Below are positions 42,637 to 54,913 of a stretch of 64,000 bases of DNA, piece after piece; the first letter of the stretch is position 1, and each line of letters starts with the position of its first letter. This DNA is from Flavobacteriales bacterium (lineage in GTDB: Bacteria > Bacteroidota > Bacteroidia > Flavobacteriales_E > Vicingaceae). The stretch lies in contig PALM01000030.1 of NCBI GenBank assembly GCA_002706365.1, forward strand, positions 97,310-161,309. Direction: 5' to 3'. The notes beneath the pieces were generated by a model that did not search any database, was not told where the DNA came from, and saw only the letters and a list, made by a program, of their open reading frames with translations. The position numbers and the translations under genes are program-made.

Positions 42637-43923
42637 TTATCTTTTGTCGATAGGAACGAAGTCTACCTTCTGGTTTCCAGTGTATACTTGTCTTGGACGA
42701 CCAATAGGTTCTTTGTTCTCTCTCATTTCTTTCCACTGAGCGATCCAACCTGGCAATCTACCCAATGCAAACATCACGGTGAACATAGAAGTTGGTATTC
42801 CCAATGCTCTATAGATGATACCGGAGTAGAAATCCACATTAGGATAGAGTTTTCTTTCTACGAAATACTCATCTCTCAATGCGATCTCTTCTAATCCTTT
42901 GGCTATTTCTAGTACAGGATCATCGATTCCCAATTTATCCAATACATCATCTGCCGCTTTCTTGATGATCTTAGCTCTTGGATCAAAATTCTTGTAAACT
43001 CTGTGTCCGAAGCCCATCAAACGGAATGGATCGTTCTTGTCTTTGGCTTTTGCCATGTATTTGTTTACATCACCACCATCTCTCTTAATACCTTCAAGCA
43101 TTTCTATTACCGCCTGGTTAGCTCCACCGTGAAGTGGTCCCCAAAGGGCCGAAATACCAGCCGCAATAGAAGCATATAGACTAGCGTGAGACGATCCAAC
43201 TATTCTCACTGTAGAAGTAGAGCAGTTTTGCTCATGATCAGCATGTAAGATCAATAACTTATCGAGTGCATTGGCAATTACTGGATCAACCTCATAATCT
43301 TCTGAAGGCACAGCAAACATCATCTTCAAGAAGTTACTGCAGTAATCCAAGCGGTTATCCGGATAGTTCACTGGATGTCCGATCTCATTCTTGAATGCCC
43401 AAGCAGCCATGGTAGGCAATTTGGCAATCAATCTTTTAATGCTAAGATCAACTCCAATAGCAGAACGATTTGGATCCAAAGATTCAGGATAGAAAGCAGT
43501 AAGTGACGACACAAGTGATGAAAGCACTCCCATTGGATGTGAATTCGATGGGAAGCCATCCAAAATACTCTTGATATCCTCATGGATCAGGGTATGATGG
43601 GTAATCTCTGACTTAAAGGTCTCAAAATCATTCTTTTCAGGTAGATTCCCGTAGATCAAGAGGTATGCAACTTCTAGGAAAGAAGACTTTTCTGCCAAGT
43701 CCTCAATAGAATAACCTCTATAACGAAGTATCCCCTTTTCTCCATCTAGAAATGTGATTGCAGAGGAAGTAGAACCGGTATTCTTATAACCCGGATCCAG
43801 TGTAATCAATCCGGAACTTGCTCTCAATGAGCTGATATCAATTGCCTTTTCATTCTCTGTCCCAGTTACAATTGGAAGTTCGTAGGATTTATCACCGACT
43901 GTTAAGGTTGCCTTTTCTGCCAT
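42637..43923 (-). CDS. gltA: Citrate synthase
   Basis: A 428-residue type II citrate synthase of the TCA cycle, condensing acetyl-CoA and oxaloacetate. The catalytic residues are in GPLHGGANQ (His), MGFGHRVYKNFDPRA (His) and NVDFYSG (Asp). The hexameric NADH-sensitive type N-terminus (TVGDKSYELPIVTGTENEK) is present. A consensus promoter lies 81 nt upstream, and a strong terminator follows, so it is a single-gene unit in the rplQ-carA-eno-gltA block. Confidence 0.97.
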   Translation of the reverse strand: MAEKATLTVGDKSYELPIVTGTENEKAIDISSLRASSGLITLDPGYKNTGSTSSAITFLDGEKGILRYRGYSIEDLAEKSSFLEVAYLLIYGNLPEKNDFETFKSEITHHTLIHEDIKSILDGFPSNSHPMGVLSSLVSSLTAFYPESLDPNRSAIGVDLSIKRLIAKLPTMAAWAFKNEIGHPVNYPDNRLDYCSNFLKMMFAVPSEDYEVDPVIANALDKLLILHADHEQNCSTSTVRIVGSSHASLYASIAAGISALWGPLHGGANQAVIEMLEGIKRDGGDVNKYMAKAKDKNDPFRLMGFGHRVYKNFDPRAKIIKKAADDVLDKLGIDDPVLEIAKGLEEIALRDEYFVERKLYPNVDFYSGIIYRALGIPTSMFTVMFALGRLPGWIAQWKEMRENKEPIGRPRQVYTGNQKVDFVPIDKR

Positions 43924-44004
43924 TTCTTATTTAGATTTTGAAAGTTTTTTTCTCCGAAATTCAGCTGATTAACAATATAAGTTGACCAGTGTTTTTCAGC
44001 TTTG

Positions 44005-44034
44005 CAAAAATATAAAAGGAAGGCAGGTTTTCAA
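44005..44034 (-). promoter_or_regulatory. Complete Bacteroidota promoter of citrate synthase
   Basis: On the minus strand: TTG (44034-44032), exactly 19 nt, TATTTTTG (44012-44005). The leader to the ATG is about 75 nt and may carry regulatory information. Confidence 0.75.
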
Positions 44035-44074
44035 AATGCTTCTGTTGAATATTCAGCGCATTTTTTTCGACAAT

Positions 44075-46485
<2,411 letters not shown>

Positions 46486-46504
46486 TTGTTCAGAATTTTA
46501 GGAC

Positions 46505-46535
46505 AAAAAAAAGGATAAAACCATCGGCTTTATCC
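46505..46535 (-). terminator. Rho-independent terminator of the ribosomal block
   Basis: On the minus strand GGATAAA, 9-nt loop, TTTATCC (perfect 7-bp stem), followed by eight T. It lies 34 nt past the rplQ stop and 19 nt before the carA start. Confidence 0.85.
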
Positions 46536-46568
46536 CTCTTTTAATAACTTTTGATAAGTAATTCAAGA

Positions 46569-47363
46569 CTAGTCTTTTTTCTCTTCGTCCTTCTTATCTT
46601 CTTCTTTTTCTGACTTCGCTGAAGCTTCGTCAGACGCGTCAGCTTTTGGAGCTTCCTCTTTAGCCTCTGCTTTAGGAGCTTCTTCTTTAGCTGGAGCTTC
46701 CGCCTTCGCTGAAGCTTCGGCGGACACGTCTTTCTTCTCTGCCTTAGGTGCCTCAGCCTTTGGAGCCTCTTCCTTTGCTTCAACCTTCGCTGAAGCTTCG
46801 GTTGACGCGTCCGCTTTAGGAGCAGTTTCAGCTTTAGCTTCAGCCTTTGGAGCCTCTTCTTTAGCAGGAGCCTCTTTAGTCGCAGTTTCAGCCTTCGCTG
46901 AAGCTTCGGCTGACGCGTCAGTTGAAGCAGTCGATTTAGAACCACCTCTTCTTCTACGTCTAGTAGATTTTTTAGCTCCACCTTCTTTTTCAGAAACATA
47001 AAGCTCGTTGAAGTCAACCAACTCCATCATGCACATTTCGGCATTATCACCCAAACGATTACCCGTTTTGATGATACGAGTGTATCCACCCGGACGGTCA
47101 GCCACTTTAGGAGCAACTTCTCTGAAAAGTTCAGAAACCGCAATTTTATCGTTCAAGTAAGAGAACACAACCCTTCTAGAGTGAGTATTATCTTCCTTTG
47201 ATTTAGTGATCAAAGGCTCTACAAACCCTCTTAAGGCTTTGGCTTTTGCCAAGGTAGTGTTGATCCTTTTGTGTTGGATCAATGAGCAAGCCATATTAGA
47301 AAGCATCGCTTTTCTGTGTGGCTTGGTTCTGCCCAGATGATTAAATTTCTTTCCGTGTCTCAT
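46569..47363 (-). CDS. rplQ: Ribosomal protein L17 with long disordered C-terminal tail
   Basis: A 264-residue protein; the folded L17 domain is only about 1-124 ([20 protein letters not shown]). A basic RRRRRGG patch (about 135-141) follows, then about 120 residues made only of A, K, E, S, D, T, P with few others. Bacteria usually stop near residue 115-130, so this tail doubles the protein. Its DNA contains four copies of a 27-bp element related to non-coding repeats. It is the last gene of the alpha operon and is followed by the block's terminator. Confidence 0.95.
   Translation of the reverse strand: MRHGKKFNHLGRTKPHRKAMLSNMACSLIQHKRINTTLAKAKALRGFVEPLITKSKEDNTHSRRVVFSYLNDKIAVSELFREVAPKVADRPGGYTRIIKTGNRLGDNAEMCMMELVDFNELYVSEKEGGAKKSTRRRRRGGSKSTASTDASAEASAKAETATKEAPAKEEAPKAEAKAETAPKADASTEASAKVEAKEEAPKAEAPKAEKKDVSAEASAKAEAPAKEEAPKAEAKEEAPKADASDEASAKSEKEEDKKDEEKKD
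46614..46919. repeat. Four 27-bp repeats inside the rplQ tail
   Basis: Copies at 46614-46640, 46704-46730, 46785-46811 and 46893-46919. All share the 16-bp core CTTCGCTGAAGCTTCG and a GACRCGTC end. Spacing is 90, 81 and 108 nt, multiples of three, so each encodes a D-(A/V)-S-x-E-A-S-A-K block in the same frame. The core contains the palindrome GAAGCTTC and closely matches the non-coding element at 37887-37912 (reverse complement). Confidence 0.85.
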
Positions 47364-47368
47364 AACGC

Positions 47369-48361
47369 TTAGTCCTTATCAAGTTTATACTTTGAAACGT
47401 TCATTCCAAAGCTCAAATTCTTGCTCTCTACCAATTCGTCAAGTTCAGTAAGTGACTTCTTACCGAAGTTTCTGAATTTCAATAGATCATTCTTATTGAA
47501 TTGTACCAACTCTCCTAGAGTTTCTACATCTGCAGCCTTCAAACAGTTCAATGCGCGAACTGAAAGATCCATATCAACCAATTTGGTTTTCAACAACTGA
47601 CGCATGTGCAGTGAATCTTCGTCGAATTCTTCCACAGCCGACTTTACTTCTGTTTCCAGAGCGATCTTCTCATCTGAGAATAGCATGAAGTGCTGGATCA
47701 AGATAGTAGCCGCTTCTTTAAGGGCTTCTTTAGGATGAATTGAACCATCAGTGGTGATATCAAGAACCAATTTCTCATAATCGGTCTTTTGCTCTACCCT
47801 GTAGTTTTCAATGCTGTAGTTCACATTCTTTATTGGAGTGTAGATCGCATCGATTGGAATTAGGCCAATTGGTGCATCCTCTACTTTGTTCTCCTCAGAT
47901 GGAACATAACCTCTACCTTTATTGATAGTAAGTTCAACTTGAAGCTTAACTGATCTTTCCATTGTACAGATCAAATGATCTGGGTTCAATACCTGGAATG
48001 CAGAAGTAAACTTACCTAGGTCACCGGCAGTGAACTTATCTTGTCCTGAAATAGTAAGGTTTACAGTTTCTGAATCAGTTCCTTCGATCTGCTGCTTGAA
48101 ACGCACTTGTTTCAAGTTCAAGATGATTGAAGTTACATCTTCTACTACTCCGTCGATGGTAGAGAATTCATGATCAACTCCTTCAACCTTGATAGAAGTG
48201 ATTGCAAAACCTTCCAATGAAGAAAGTAGAATCCTTCTGATTGCATTTCCTATAGTAATTCCATAACCCGGTTCCAATGGTCTGAATTCGAATTGACCTT
48301 GATGGTCATCGGACTCGATCATGATCACTTTATCCGGTTTTTGAAAATCTAGTATAGCCAT
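47369..48361 (-). CDS. rpoA: RNA polymerase alpha subunit
   Basis: A 330-residue alpha subunit. The N-terminal assembly domain (about 1-230: [20 protein letters not shown], then [19 protein letters not shown]) is joined by a linker to the C-terminal domain (about 255-325) with the helix-hairpin-helix-like [20 protein letters not shown]. In Bacteroidota it is the usual alpha-operon position between rpsD and rplQ. Five nt separate it from rplQ. Confidence 0.97.
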   Translation of the reverse strand: MAILDFQKPDKVIMIESDDHQGQFEFRPLEPGYGITIGNAIRRILLSSLEGFAITSIKVEGVDHEFSTIDGVVEDVTSIILNLKQVRFKQQIEGTDSETVNLTISGQDKFTAGDLGKFTSAFQVLNPDHLICTMERSVKLQVELTINKGRGYVPSEENKVEDAPIGLIPIDAIYTPIKNVNYSIENYRVEQKTDYEKLVLDITTDGSIHPKEALKEAATILIQHFMLFSDEKIALETEVKSAVEEFDEDSLHMRQLLKTKLVDMDLSVRALNCLKAADVETLGELVQFNKNDLLKFRNFGKKSLTELDELVESKNLSFGMNVSKYKLDKD

Positions 48362-48389
48362 AGTGCTCTTTGCTTAAATATTGTTATGA

Positions 48390-48995
48390 TTACTTAGAGT
48401 AAAGTTCAACGATCAACTGCTCCTTGATATTCTCAGGGATCTGCTCTCTTTCTGGAGCTTTCACAAACTTGGCTTTCATAGCCTGATTGTCCCACTCCAA
48501 CCAATCGAAATTGTCTTTTCTATTGGCTAGTGATTCGTTGAATACCTCTAGTGACTTTGACTTCTCTCTTACTTCGATCTCATCACCTTCTTTAAGGTTA
48601 TAAGAAGGGATATTGGTAACTGTACCATTCACTTTGAAGTGTTTGTGGCCAACCATCTGACGAGCAGCTCTTCGGCTAGGAGCAAGTCCTAAACGGAATA
48701 CTACATTGTCTAATCTAGACTCACAAAGTTGAAGTAAGTTTTCTCCGGTAATCCCTTTAGTACGAGATGCCTCAGCAAACATTCTTGAGAATTGCTTCTC
48801 AAGGATACCATAGGTATACTTTGCTTTTTGCTTTTCCATCAACTGAACAGCATATTCAGACTGCTTACCTCTTCTTCGGTTTGGTCCGTGCTGCCCTGGA
48901 GGATAGTTCTTCTTCTCTAGAGAGCTATCAGGTCCAAAGATTGGTTCTCTGAACTTACGGGCGATTTTTGATTTTGGTCCTCTATATCTTGCCAT
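48390..48995 (-). CDS. rpsD: Ribosomal protein S4
   Basis: A 201-residue 30S assembly protein with the S4 RNA-binding domain near the middle ([28 protein letters not shown]). The N-terminal zinc-type Cys motif is absent ([20 protein letters not shown]), so it is the zinc-free form. Placed between rpsK and rpoA. Confidence 0.97.
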   Translation of the reverse strand: MARYRGPKSKIARKFREPIFGPDSSLEKKNYPPGQHGPNRRRGKQSEYAVQLMEKQKAKYTYGILEKQFSRMFAEASRTKGITGENLLQLCESRLDNVVFRLGLAPSRRAARQMVGHKHFKVNGTVTNIPSYNLKEGDEIEVREKSKSLEVFNESLANRKDNFDWLEWDNQAMKAKFVKAPEREQIPENIKEQLIVELYSK

Positions 48996-49029
48996 ATCTT
49001 CTTAATTCTTCAGATAATATCTGTAATTC

Positions 49030-49416
49030 TTAAACTCTTCTTCTTTTAGGAGGTCGGCATCCATTGTGAGGGATTGGAGTGATATCTACGATCTCTGTCA
49101 CTTCAATTCCACTGTTGTGGATGGTTCTGATTGCAGACTCACGTCCTGAACCAGGTCCTTTTACGAATACTTTCACTCTCCTTAGACCTAGATCATAAGC
49201 CTCTTTACTACAATCTGTAGCTGCTACCTGAGCGGCATAAGGTGTATTTTTCTTAGAGCCTCTGAATCCCATCTTTCCAGATGAAGACCAAGAAATAACC
49301 TGTCCGTTCTTATTGGTCAGAGAAATGATGATGTTGTTAAAAGTGGCATGGATATGAGCCTCGCCCATAGACTCCACTTTTACACTTTTCTTTTTCTTTT
49401 GCGTTGATTTAGCCAT
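49030..49416 (-). CDS. rpsK: Ribosomal protein S11
   Basis: A 128-residue 30S platform protein with the family words [38 protein letters not shown] and the C-terminal [18 protein letters not shown]. The N-terminus is lysine-rich. Follows rpsM by 16 nt. Confidence 0.97.
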   Translation of the reverse strand: MAKSTQKKKKSVKVESMGEAHIHATFNNIIISLTNKNGQVISWSSSGKMGFRGSKKNTPYAAQVAATDCSKEAYDLGLRRVKVFVKGPGSGRESAIRTIHNSGIEVTEIVDITPIPHNGCRPPKRRRV

Positions 49417-49432
49417 TGTAAAATGCTTCTAA

Positions 49433-49810
49433 TTATTTCGTAGCCTTTTTCTTATTAGCGACTGTCTTTCTCCTTCCTTTTCTAGTTCTGGAGTTATTCT
49501 TTGTTCTTTGTCCTCTCAATGGCAATCCAGCACGGTGGCGAATTCCACGATAAGATCCAATGTCCATCAAGCGTTTAATGCTCAATTGAATATCAGAGCG
49601 AAGAGTACCTTCTACTTCGTATTCTTCATTCACTATCTTACGAATGCGAGAAAGTTCATCATCATCCCAAGCCTCAACTTTCTTATTGAGGTCTACTTTG
49701 GCTTTGGTAAGGATCTCCTGAGCGGAGCTTCTTCCAATTCCGTAGATGTAAGTGAGACCTATCTCGCCTCTTTTGTTTTTTGGTAAGTCTATACCTGCTA
49801 TCCTAGCCAT
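49433..49810 (-). CDS. rpsM: Ribosomal protein S13
   Basis: A 125-residue 30S head protein: [20 protein letters not shown] start, [20 protein letters not shown] near the end, and a basic tail. It contacts tRNA and 23S rRNA in bridge B1. Separated from rpmJ by 20 nt. Confidence 0.97.
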   Translation of the reverse strand: MARIAGIDLPKNKRGEIGLTYIYGIGRSSAQEILTKAKVDLNKKVEAWDDDELSRIRKIVNEEYEVEGTLRSDIQLSIKRLMDIGSYRGIRHRAGLPLRGQRTKNNSRTRKGRRKTVANKKKATK

Positions 49811-49830
49811 ATATCTTAATCTAAATGAGT

Positions 49831-49947
49831 TTAACCTTGTCTTTGCTTGAACTTAGGGTTCTTCTTGTTAATAACGTACAGACGCCCTTTTCTGCGGACA
49901 ATCTTGCAGTCAGCACTTCTTTTCTTGATGGATGCTCTTACTTTCAT
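49831..49947 (-). CDS. rpmJ: Ribosomal protein L36, zinc-free form
   Basis: A 38-residue protein ([20 protein letters not shown] ... NPKFKQRQG), shorter than most listed genes but unmistakable. In standard L36 the zinc ligands are Cys11, Cys14, Cys27 and His32; here only Cys14 remains (Ser11, Asn27, Lys32), so zinc binding is lost. It lies between infA and rpsM. Confidence 0.95.
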   Translation of the reverse strand: MKVRASIKKRSADCKIVRRKGRLYVINKKNPKFKQRQG

Positions 49948-49965
49948 AATTGACAGTTTATCGCT

Positions 49966-50184
49966 CTATTTATATCGGTACGTAATTCTACCTTTTGTTA
50001 GATCATATGGCGACATCTCAACTTTGACCTTATCACCTGGCAAGAGCTTGATATAGTACATTCTCATTTTTCCTGAGATGTGAGCCGTGATCACATGTCC
50101 GTTCTCGAGTTCTACTCTGAACATCGCATTTGACAAGGCCTCGGTAATCGTACCATCTTGCTCTATAGATGCCTGTTTCGCCAT
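49966..50184 (-). CDS. infA: Translation initiation factor IF-1
   Basis: A 72-residue OB-fold protein ([43 protein letters not shown] end). It binds the A site during initiation. Its place between map and rpmJ is standard. Confidence 0.97.
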   Translation of the reverse strand: MAKQASIEQDGTITEALSNAMFRVELENGHVITAHISGKMRMYYIKLLPGDKVKVEMSPYDLTKGRITYRYK

Positions 50185-50208
50185 TTAATCTATTTCGTTT
50201 CTATTAAT

Positions 50209-50997
50209 TTATTTTACTTCTTCTTTCTCTCTCAATACTTCTTCGATCAACTCATGTGTTGATAAAACTTCAGCTTCATCTTTGCGCACAACTACATTGT
50301 GCTCATAATGTGCAGATGGCAAGCCGTCGGCTGTTACGATGGTCCAACCATCTTCTTGCTGACGAACGTGACGCTTTCCAAGGTTGATCATCGGCTCTAT
50401 TGCCAGGACCAATCCCTCTTTTAGCTTCATGCCATTACCCCTTCTACCGTAATTGGGTACCTCGGGGGCCTCATGCAAATTCTTGCCTAATCCGTGACCA
50501 ACCAGCTCTCTCACCACTCCGTACCCTTCGGCTTCTGCCAAAGATTGCACGGCGTATCCAATATCGCCCAAACGGTTGCCCACTTTGGCAGCTTTTATCG
50601 CTTCTCTCAAACACTCTTTCGTAGTTTCCAATAGCGCTTTTACTTCTGCGCTAACTTCTCCCACTTCAAAAGTGTAAGCCACATCACCGAAGAATCCATT
50701 CTTCAACACTCCACAGTCTACAGAGATAATGTCTCCGTTTTCCAATGGACGGTCTGATGGGATACCATGCACAACCTGTTCGTTAACAGATGTACAAAGG
50801 GTATTCGGAAAATCGTTATACCCTTTAAATCCCGGAACTCCACCGTGATCCCTTATAAAGCTTTCTGCCACCTCATCCAACTGTAGAGCCGTAACTCCCG
50901 GTTCAATGATCTTAGCAAGCTCTGCTAAAGTTTTTCCAACAAGCAAAGAACTTTCTCGAATAAGTTCTATTTCTTCTTCTGTCTTCAGGTAGACCAT
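50209..50997 (-). CDS. map: Methionine aminopeptidase, type I
   Basis: A 262-residue cytoplasmic enzyme removing the initiator Met. Dinuclear metal ligands are visible in SVDCG and FFGDVAYTF (Asp), GHGLGKNLHE (His), AIEPM and YEHNVVV (Glu). No zinc-finger extension. It follows secY by 1 nt; adk, usually between these two in proteobacteria and firmicutes, is absent, a Bacteroidota arrangement. Confidence 0.97.
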   Translation of the reverse strand: MVYLKTEEEIELIRESSLLVGKTLAELAKIIEPGVTALQLDEVAESFIRDHGGVPGFKGYNDFPNTLCTSVNEQVVHGIPSDRPLENGDIISVDCGVLKNGFFGDVAYTFEVGEVSAEVKALLETTKECLREAIKAAKVGNRLGDIGYAVQSLAEAEGYGVVRELVGHGLGKNLHEAPEVPNYGRRGNGMKLKEGLVLAIEPMINLGKRHVRQQEDGWTIVTADGLPSAHYEHNVVVRKDEAEVLSTHELIEEVLREKEEVK

Positions 50998-50998
50998 A

Positions 50999-52339
50999 TC
51001 AGCCGGCCATGTTTATGCTTGACCTTCCTTTGATCCTTCCTGATTTCATCAATCCGTCGTAATGCCTCATTAACAAATGACTCTCCACTTGTTGAAGCGT
51101 ATCGAGTATCACACCAACCAAGATCAATAATGATGTGCCACCGTAGAACTGTGCAAATTGTCCGTTCACTCCAAATTGCGAAGCGAAGGCGGGCAAAATA
51201 GCTACGATAGCCAAAAAGATCGAACCCGGAAGGGTTATTCTCGAAAGAACGGTATCCAAAAACTCGGCAGTTCTCTTCCCTGGCTTAACACCCGGAATAA
51301 ATCCGCCGTTTTTCTTCATATCTTCTGCCATTTGATTCGGATTTACCGTTACCGCTGTATAGAAGTAGGTAAATGCAATGATCATAACAGCAAAAACTAG
51401 GTTGTACCAAAATCCTGTGTAATCACTTAAAGCAGCCATCACGCCGGTTAGTGAATCAGAATCGGCAAAACCAACAAGAGTAATCGGTACAAACATGATC
51501 GCCTGAGCGAAAATGATCGGCATAACTCCGGCAGCATTAACCTTTAGAGGGATATACTGACGAACTCCGCCATACTGTTTGTTTCCTACTACTCGCTTCG
51601 CAAATTGCACCGGTACTCTTCGAGTTCCCTGCACCAATAATATGGTGGCAATTATAACGAGGAGCAAAATTACTAATTCTACCAATAGGATTACCAAACC
51701 GCCACCTTTTACTCTAGATGCGAATTCTGCAACAAAGGCAAAGGGTAGATTGGCAATGATACCGATCATGATGATCAATGATATTCCGTTACCCAGTCCT
51801 TTTTCGGTAATTCTTTCACCTAACCACATTACAAACATGGTTCCTGTGATCAAAATGATCACTGTGGTGATCCACCAGAAGAATGTATCCGGACGAACCA
51901 TCATACCTGATGCGGTCATTTCCGGTACTTGAGAAGCGATATAACCTGGAGCCTGGAAACCTACGATTGCGATCGTAAGCATTCTGGTGATCTGGTTGAT
52001 TCTTCTTCTTCCGCTTTCTCCTTCTTTCTGTAATTTCTGGAAATAAGGAATAGCAATACCCAATAGCTGCACTACAATAGATGCAGAGATATAAGGCATA
52101 ATTCCCAAAGCAAAAATGGAGGCTCTTGAAAAGGCACCGCCTGCAAATAGATCGAGTAGTCCGGCAATACCACCTGTATTACCCGCATTGGCTATTTCTA
52201 GTGCTGCTGAGTTCACACCTGGAATCACAACATAGGATCCCAAACGATAGATCAACAACAAACCAAGGGTATTCAGGATTCTCACTCTGAGATCCTCGAT
52301 CGTCCAAATATTCTTAAGTGTCTCAAAAAATCTCCTCAT
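50999..52339 (-). CDS. secY: Protein translocase subunit SecY
   Basis: A 446-residue channel with ten transmembrane helices. Diagnostic parts include the plug region after helix 1 (GLLDLFAGGAFSRASIFALGIMPYISASI), the lateral gate helices and the cytosolic loop with GTRRVPVQFAKRVVGNKQYGG. It begins 3 nt after the rplO stop. SecE and SecG lie elsewhere. Confidence 0.97.
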   Translation of the reverse strand: MRRFFETLKNIWTIEDLRVRILNTLGLLLIYRLGSYVVIPGVNSAALEIANAGNTGGIAGLLDLFAGGAFSRASIFALGIMPYISASIVVQLLGIAIPYFQKLQKEGESGRRRINQITRMLTIAIVGFQAPGYIASQVPEMTASGMMVRPDTFFWWITTVIILITGTMFVMWLGERITEKGLGNGISLIIMIGIIANLPFAFVAEFASRVKGGGLVILLVELVILLLVIIATILLVQGTRRVPVQFAKRVVGNKQYGGVRQYIPLKVNAAGVMPIIFAQAIMFVPITLVGFADSDSLTGVMAALSDYTGFWYNLVFAVMIIAFTYFYTAVTVNPNQMAEDMKKNGGFIPGVKPGKRTAEFLDTVLSRITLPGSIFLAIVAILPAFASQFGVNGQFAQFYGGTSLLILVGVILDTLQQVESHLLMRHYDGLMKSGRIKGRSSINMAG

Positions 52340-52342
52340 GAT

Positions 52343-52792
52343 CTAGGACAGCGTTTCTGCGGTTCCACCTTTGGCTTCAATAGCCTCTTTAGCGCTCTTA
52401 GAGAAAGCGTGAGCTTTCACAGTCAATTTAGCTTTCAACTCTCCTCTTCCGAGAATCTTCACCAAACTCTTTCTAGCTGCCAAACCGTTCTCCACAAGAA
52501 CATCTAGGTCAATGTTTTCTACTTTCTTAGTTTCGGCTAGATTCTGAAGGGTATCAAGGTTGATACCTTTATATTCTACACGATTAGGATTGGTGAAACC
52601 GAACTTAGGTACTCTTCTCTGAAGAGGCATTTGTCCACCTTCGAATCCAATCTTCTTAGAATATCCAGATCTGGATTTGGCGCCTTTATGTCCTCTTGTA
52701 GAAGTACCACCTTTTCCTGAACCTTCACCTCTTCCGATTCTCTTGCCTTTTTTAACCGAACCATTGGCCGGTTTTAGATTACTTAGATCCAT
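52343..52792 (-). CDS. rplO: Ribosomal protein L15
   Basis: A 149-residue 50S protein: LSNLKPANGSVKKGKRIGRG, GSGKGGTSTRGHKGAKSRSG and the GFEGGQMPLQRRVPKFGF signature. Directly upstream of secY. Confidence 0.97.
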   Translation of the reverse strand: MDLSNLKPANGSVKKGKRIGRGEGSGKGGTSTRGHKGAKSRSGYSKKIGFEGGQMPLQRRVPKFGFTNPNRVEYKGINLDTLQNLAETKKVENIDLDVLVENGLAARKSLVKILGRGELKAKLTVKAHAFSKSAKEAIEAKGGTAETLS

Positions 52793-52811
52793 GCTGAATA
52801 TCTTTTATCGC

Positions 52812-52991
52812 TTAAACGTTCTCTACTTTAACAAGGTGTTTCACTTTATTGACCATCCCCTTGATCTGAGGAGTCTCTTCGTGCTCAACACTTTGCTGAT
52901 TCTTTTTCAAGCCAAGGGCTTCCAAAGTCAATTTTTGATTCTTTGGACGATTGATCTGGCTTCTGATCTGTGTGATTCTAATTTTTCCCAT
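52812..52991 (-). CDS. rpmD: Ribosomal protein L30
   Basis: A 59-residue 50S protein (GKIRITQIRSQINRPKNQKL ... VNKVKHLVKVENV). The ATG at 52991 gives the normal L30 N-terminus; a TTG-rich upstream extension to 53024 would add 11 non-family residues and is not used. It fits between rpsE and rplO. Confidence 0.95.
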   Translation of the reverse strand: MGKIRITQIRSQINRPKNQKLTLEALGLKKNQQSVEHEETPQIKGMVNKVKHLVKVENV

Positions 52992-53004
52992 CGCTTTGGC
53001 TTTC

Positions 53005-53523
53005 TTATCCGTTAAATACCACATCTAGTTCAACACCTCTATGCTTAGCTACTGTATAAGCATCTCTCATAGATTCCAATGCCTTAATGGTAGCTTTTAC
53101 CACATTGTGAGGGTTAGATGAGCCTTTAGACTTGGCCAATACATCATGTACTCCAACACTCTCCAATACTGCACGCATTGCACCACCGGCAATTACTCCA
53201 GTACCCGAAGATGCAGGCTTAAGGAACACTCTTGCTCCACCGTACTTAGCTTCTTGCTGGTGAGGAACAGTACTGTTCACGATTGGAACTTTGATCAAGT
53301 TCTTCTTCGCATCGTCGATTCCTTTAGAAATCGCATCAGTTACCTCATTCGCCTTACCCAGTCCGTAACCTACAATACCATTTTCATTTCCTACAACAAC
53401 AATTGCAGAGAAACTGAAGTGTCTACCACCTTTGGTTACTTTGGTCACCCTTTGGATTCCAACTAAGCGATCTTTCAATTCGATCTCGCTGGACTTTACT
53501 CTTTTTGTATTCGCGTTGGCCAT
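53005..53523 (-). CDS. rpsE: Ribosomal protein S5
   Basis: A 172-residue 30S protein with the double-stranded RNA-binding-like part ([20 protein letters not shown]), the [17 protein letters not shown] loop (proofreading and drug sites in other species) and [20 protein letters not shown]. Confidence 0.97.
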   Translation of the reverse strand: MANANTKRVKSSEIELKDRLVGIQRVTKVTKGGRHFSFSAIVVVGNENGIVGYGLGKANEVTDAISKGIDDAKKNLIKVPIVNSTVPHQQEAKYGGARVFLKPASSGTGVIAGGAMRAVLESVGVHDVLAKSKGSSNPHNVVKATIKALESMRDAYTVAKHRGVELDVVFNG

Positions 53524-53556
53524 ATTCTTTTTTCTTAATCTCTTTTCTTATCTACA

Positions 53557-53913
53557 TTAAAAGTTCAAACCACCTTCTCTTGCACCATCGGCAATGGCTT
53601 TCACTCTTCCGTGATATAAGTATCCATTTCTATCGAAGCTCACTGAAGTAATTCCTTCATTAGCAGCTTTCTCTGCCAAGGCTTTACCTACTAGTTTAGC
53701 TTGCTCGATCTTTGGAAGTTTACTATCAGCTACACCTTTATCTCTAGATGAGCAAGAAAGTAGAGTCTTTCCACTCAAATCATCGATCAACTGAGCGTAG
53801 ATCTCTTTGTTACTTCTGTATACCGACATTCTCGGACGCTCTGCAGTACCGCTAATTACTTTACGGACTCTTCTCTTAATGCGTATTCTTCTCTCAAGTT
53901 TTGATAATGCCAT
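53557..53913 (-). CDS. rplR: Ribosomal protein L18
   Basis: A 118-residue 5S-rRNA-binding protein: [20 protein letters not shown] start and the [20 protein letters not shown] end. Five nt after rplF. Confidence 0.97.
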   Translation of the reverse strand: MALSKLERRIRIKRRVRKVISGTAERPRMSVYRSNKEIYAQLIDDLSGKTLLSCSSRDKGVADSKLPKIEQAKLVGKALAEKAANEGITSVSFDRNGYLYHGRVKAIADGAREGGLNF

Positions 53914-53918
53914 GACTA

Positions 53919-54476
53919 TTATGCTTTAGCTGCAGACTTACCTGCTTTTCTTCTAATGTATTCTCCTACGAATCTCACACCTTTACCTTTGTATGGTTCT
54001 GGTTTTCTCAGCGACTTGATCTTGGCAGCTACCTGTCCGATCAATTGCTTATCGTGAGAGTTCAATGTAATGATTGGGTTCTGTCCTCTTTCAGACTGTG
54101 TTGCCACTTTAACCTCAGCTGGCAATTCAAATACGATAGGGTGTGAGAATCCCAAAGACATCTCTAAACGCTGTCCTTGATTTGATGCTCTAAAACCTAC
54201 ACCAACCAATTCCAATTTCTTCTCATATCCTTTGCTCACGCCTTCAACCATATTGTTGATCAATGCGCGGTAAAGTCCATGCTTGGCTTTGTGATCCTTT
54301 TGCTCAGTGTGACGCTTAAGATTAACTTCTCCTTCGTTCACTTCAACGCTGATTGCCGGATCAATGGTTTCTTGTAACTCCCCTAAATTTCCTTTTACAG
54401 TCACCACATTCTGGTCGTTGACATTTACTTCAACGCCTTCTGGGATACTGACTGGGGCTAGTCCTACTCTTGACAT
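53919..54476 (-). CDS. rplF: Ribosomal protein L6
   Basis: A 185-residue 50S protein of two related domains: start [20 protein letters not shown], central [20 protein letters not shown], end [20 protein letters not shown]. Normal length. Confidence 0.97.
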   Translation of the reverse strand: MSRVGLAPVSIPEGVEVNVNDQNVVTVKGNLGELQETIDPAISVEVNEGEVNLKRHTEQKDHKAKHGLYRALINNMVEGVSKGYEKKLELVGVGFRASNQGQRLEMSLGFSHPIVFELPAEVKVATQSERGQNPIITLNSHDKQLIGQVAAKIKSLRKPEPYKGKGVRFVGEYIRRKAGKSAAKA

Positions 54477-54502
54477 AACTTTATCTTTTCTAGATCTTTA
54501 TC

Positions 54503-54901
54503 TTAATAAACGTAGCAAAGTACTTCACCACCTACGTTTTCTTTTCTCGCTTCTTTATCGGTCATCACACCTTTAGAGGTAGAGATGATCGCAATACCCA
54601 AACCGTTGATTACTCTTGGTAACTCATCGGTGTGAGCGTACTTTCTCAAACCTGGCTTAGAGATACGGCTCAAATTCTTGATTGCCGCAACTTTAGATAC
54701 AGGATGGTACTTCAAGGCAATGCGAATGGTACCCTGTGGATTATCTCCATCAACAAACTTGTAGTTTAGGATATACCCTTTCTCAAAGAGAATTCTAGTC
54801 ATCTCCTTCTTCAAGTTTGAAGCTGGGATATCTACTACTCTATGTTTAGCTCTTACTGCATTTCGCAGTCTGGTCAGATAATCTGAAATTGGATCTGTCA
54901 T
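54503..54901 (-). CDS. rpsH: Ribosomal protein S8
   Basis: A 132-residue 30S protein ([49 protein letters not shown] end). It is the translational autoregulator of the spc operon in E. coli; no matching site was identified. Confidence 0.97.
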   Translation of the reverse strand: MTDPISDYLTRLRNAVRAKHRVVDIPASNLKKEMTRILFEKGYILNYKFVDGDNPQGTIRIALKYHPVSKVAAIKNLSRISKPGLRKYAHTDELPRVINGLGIAIISTSKGVMTDKEARKENVGGEVLCYVY

Positions 54902-54913
54902 CGTTCTATTATT

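Noticed and set aside
46541..47017. 158-codon Leu/Arg/Lys-rich frame on the minus strand inside rplQ
   Set aside because: It is a frame shadow of the repetitive Ala/Lys/Glu L17 tail; amino-acid composition is unnatural.
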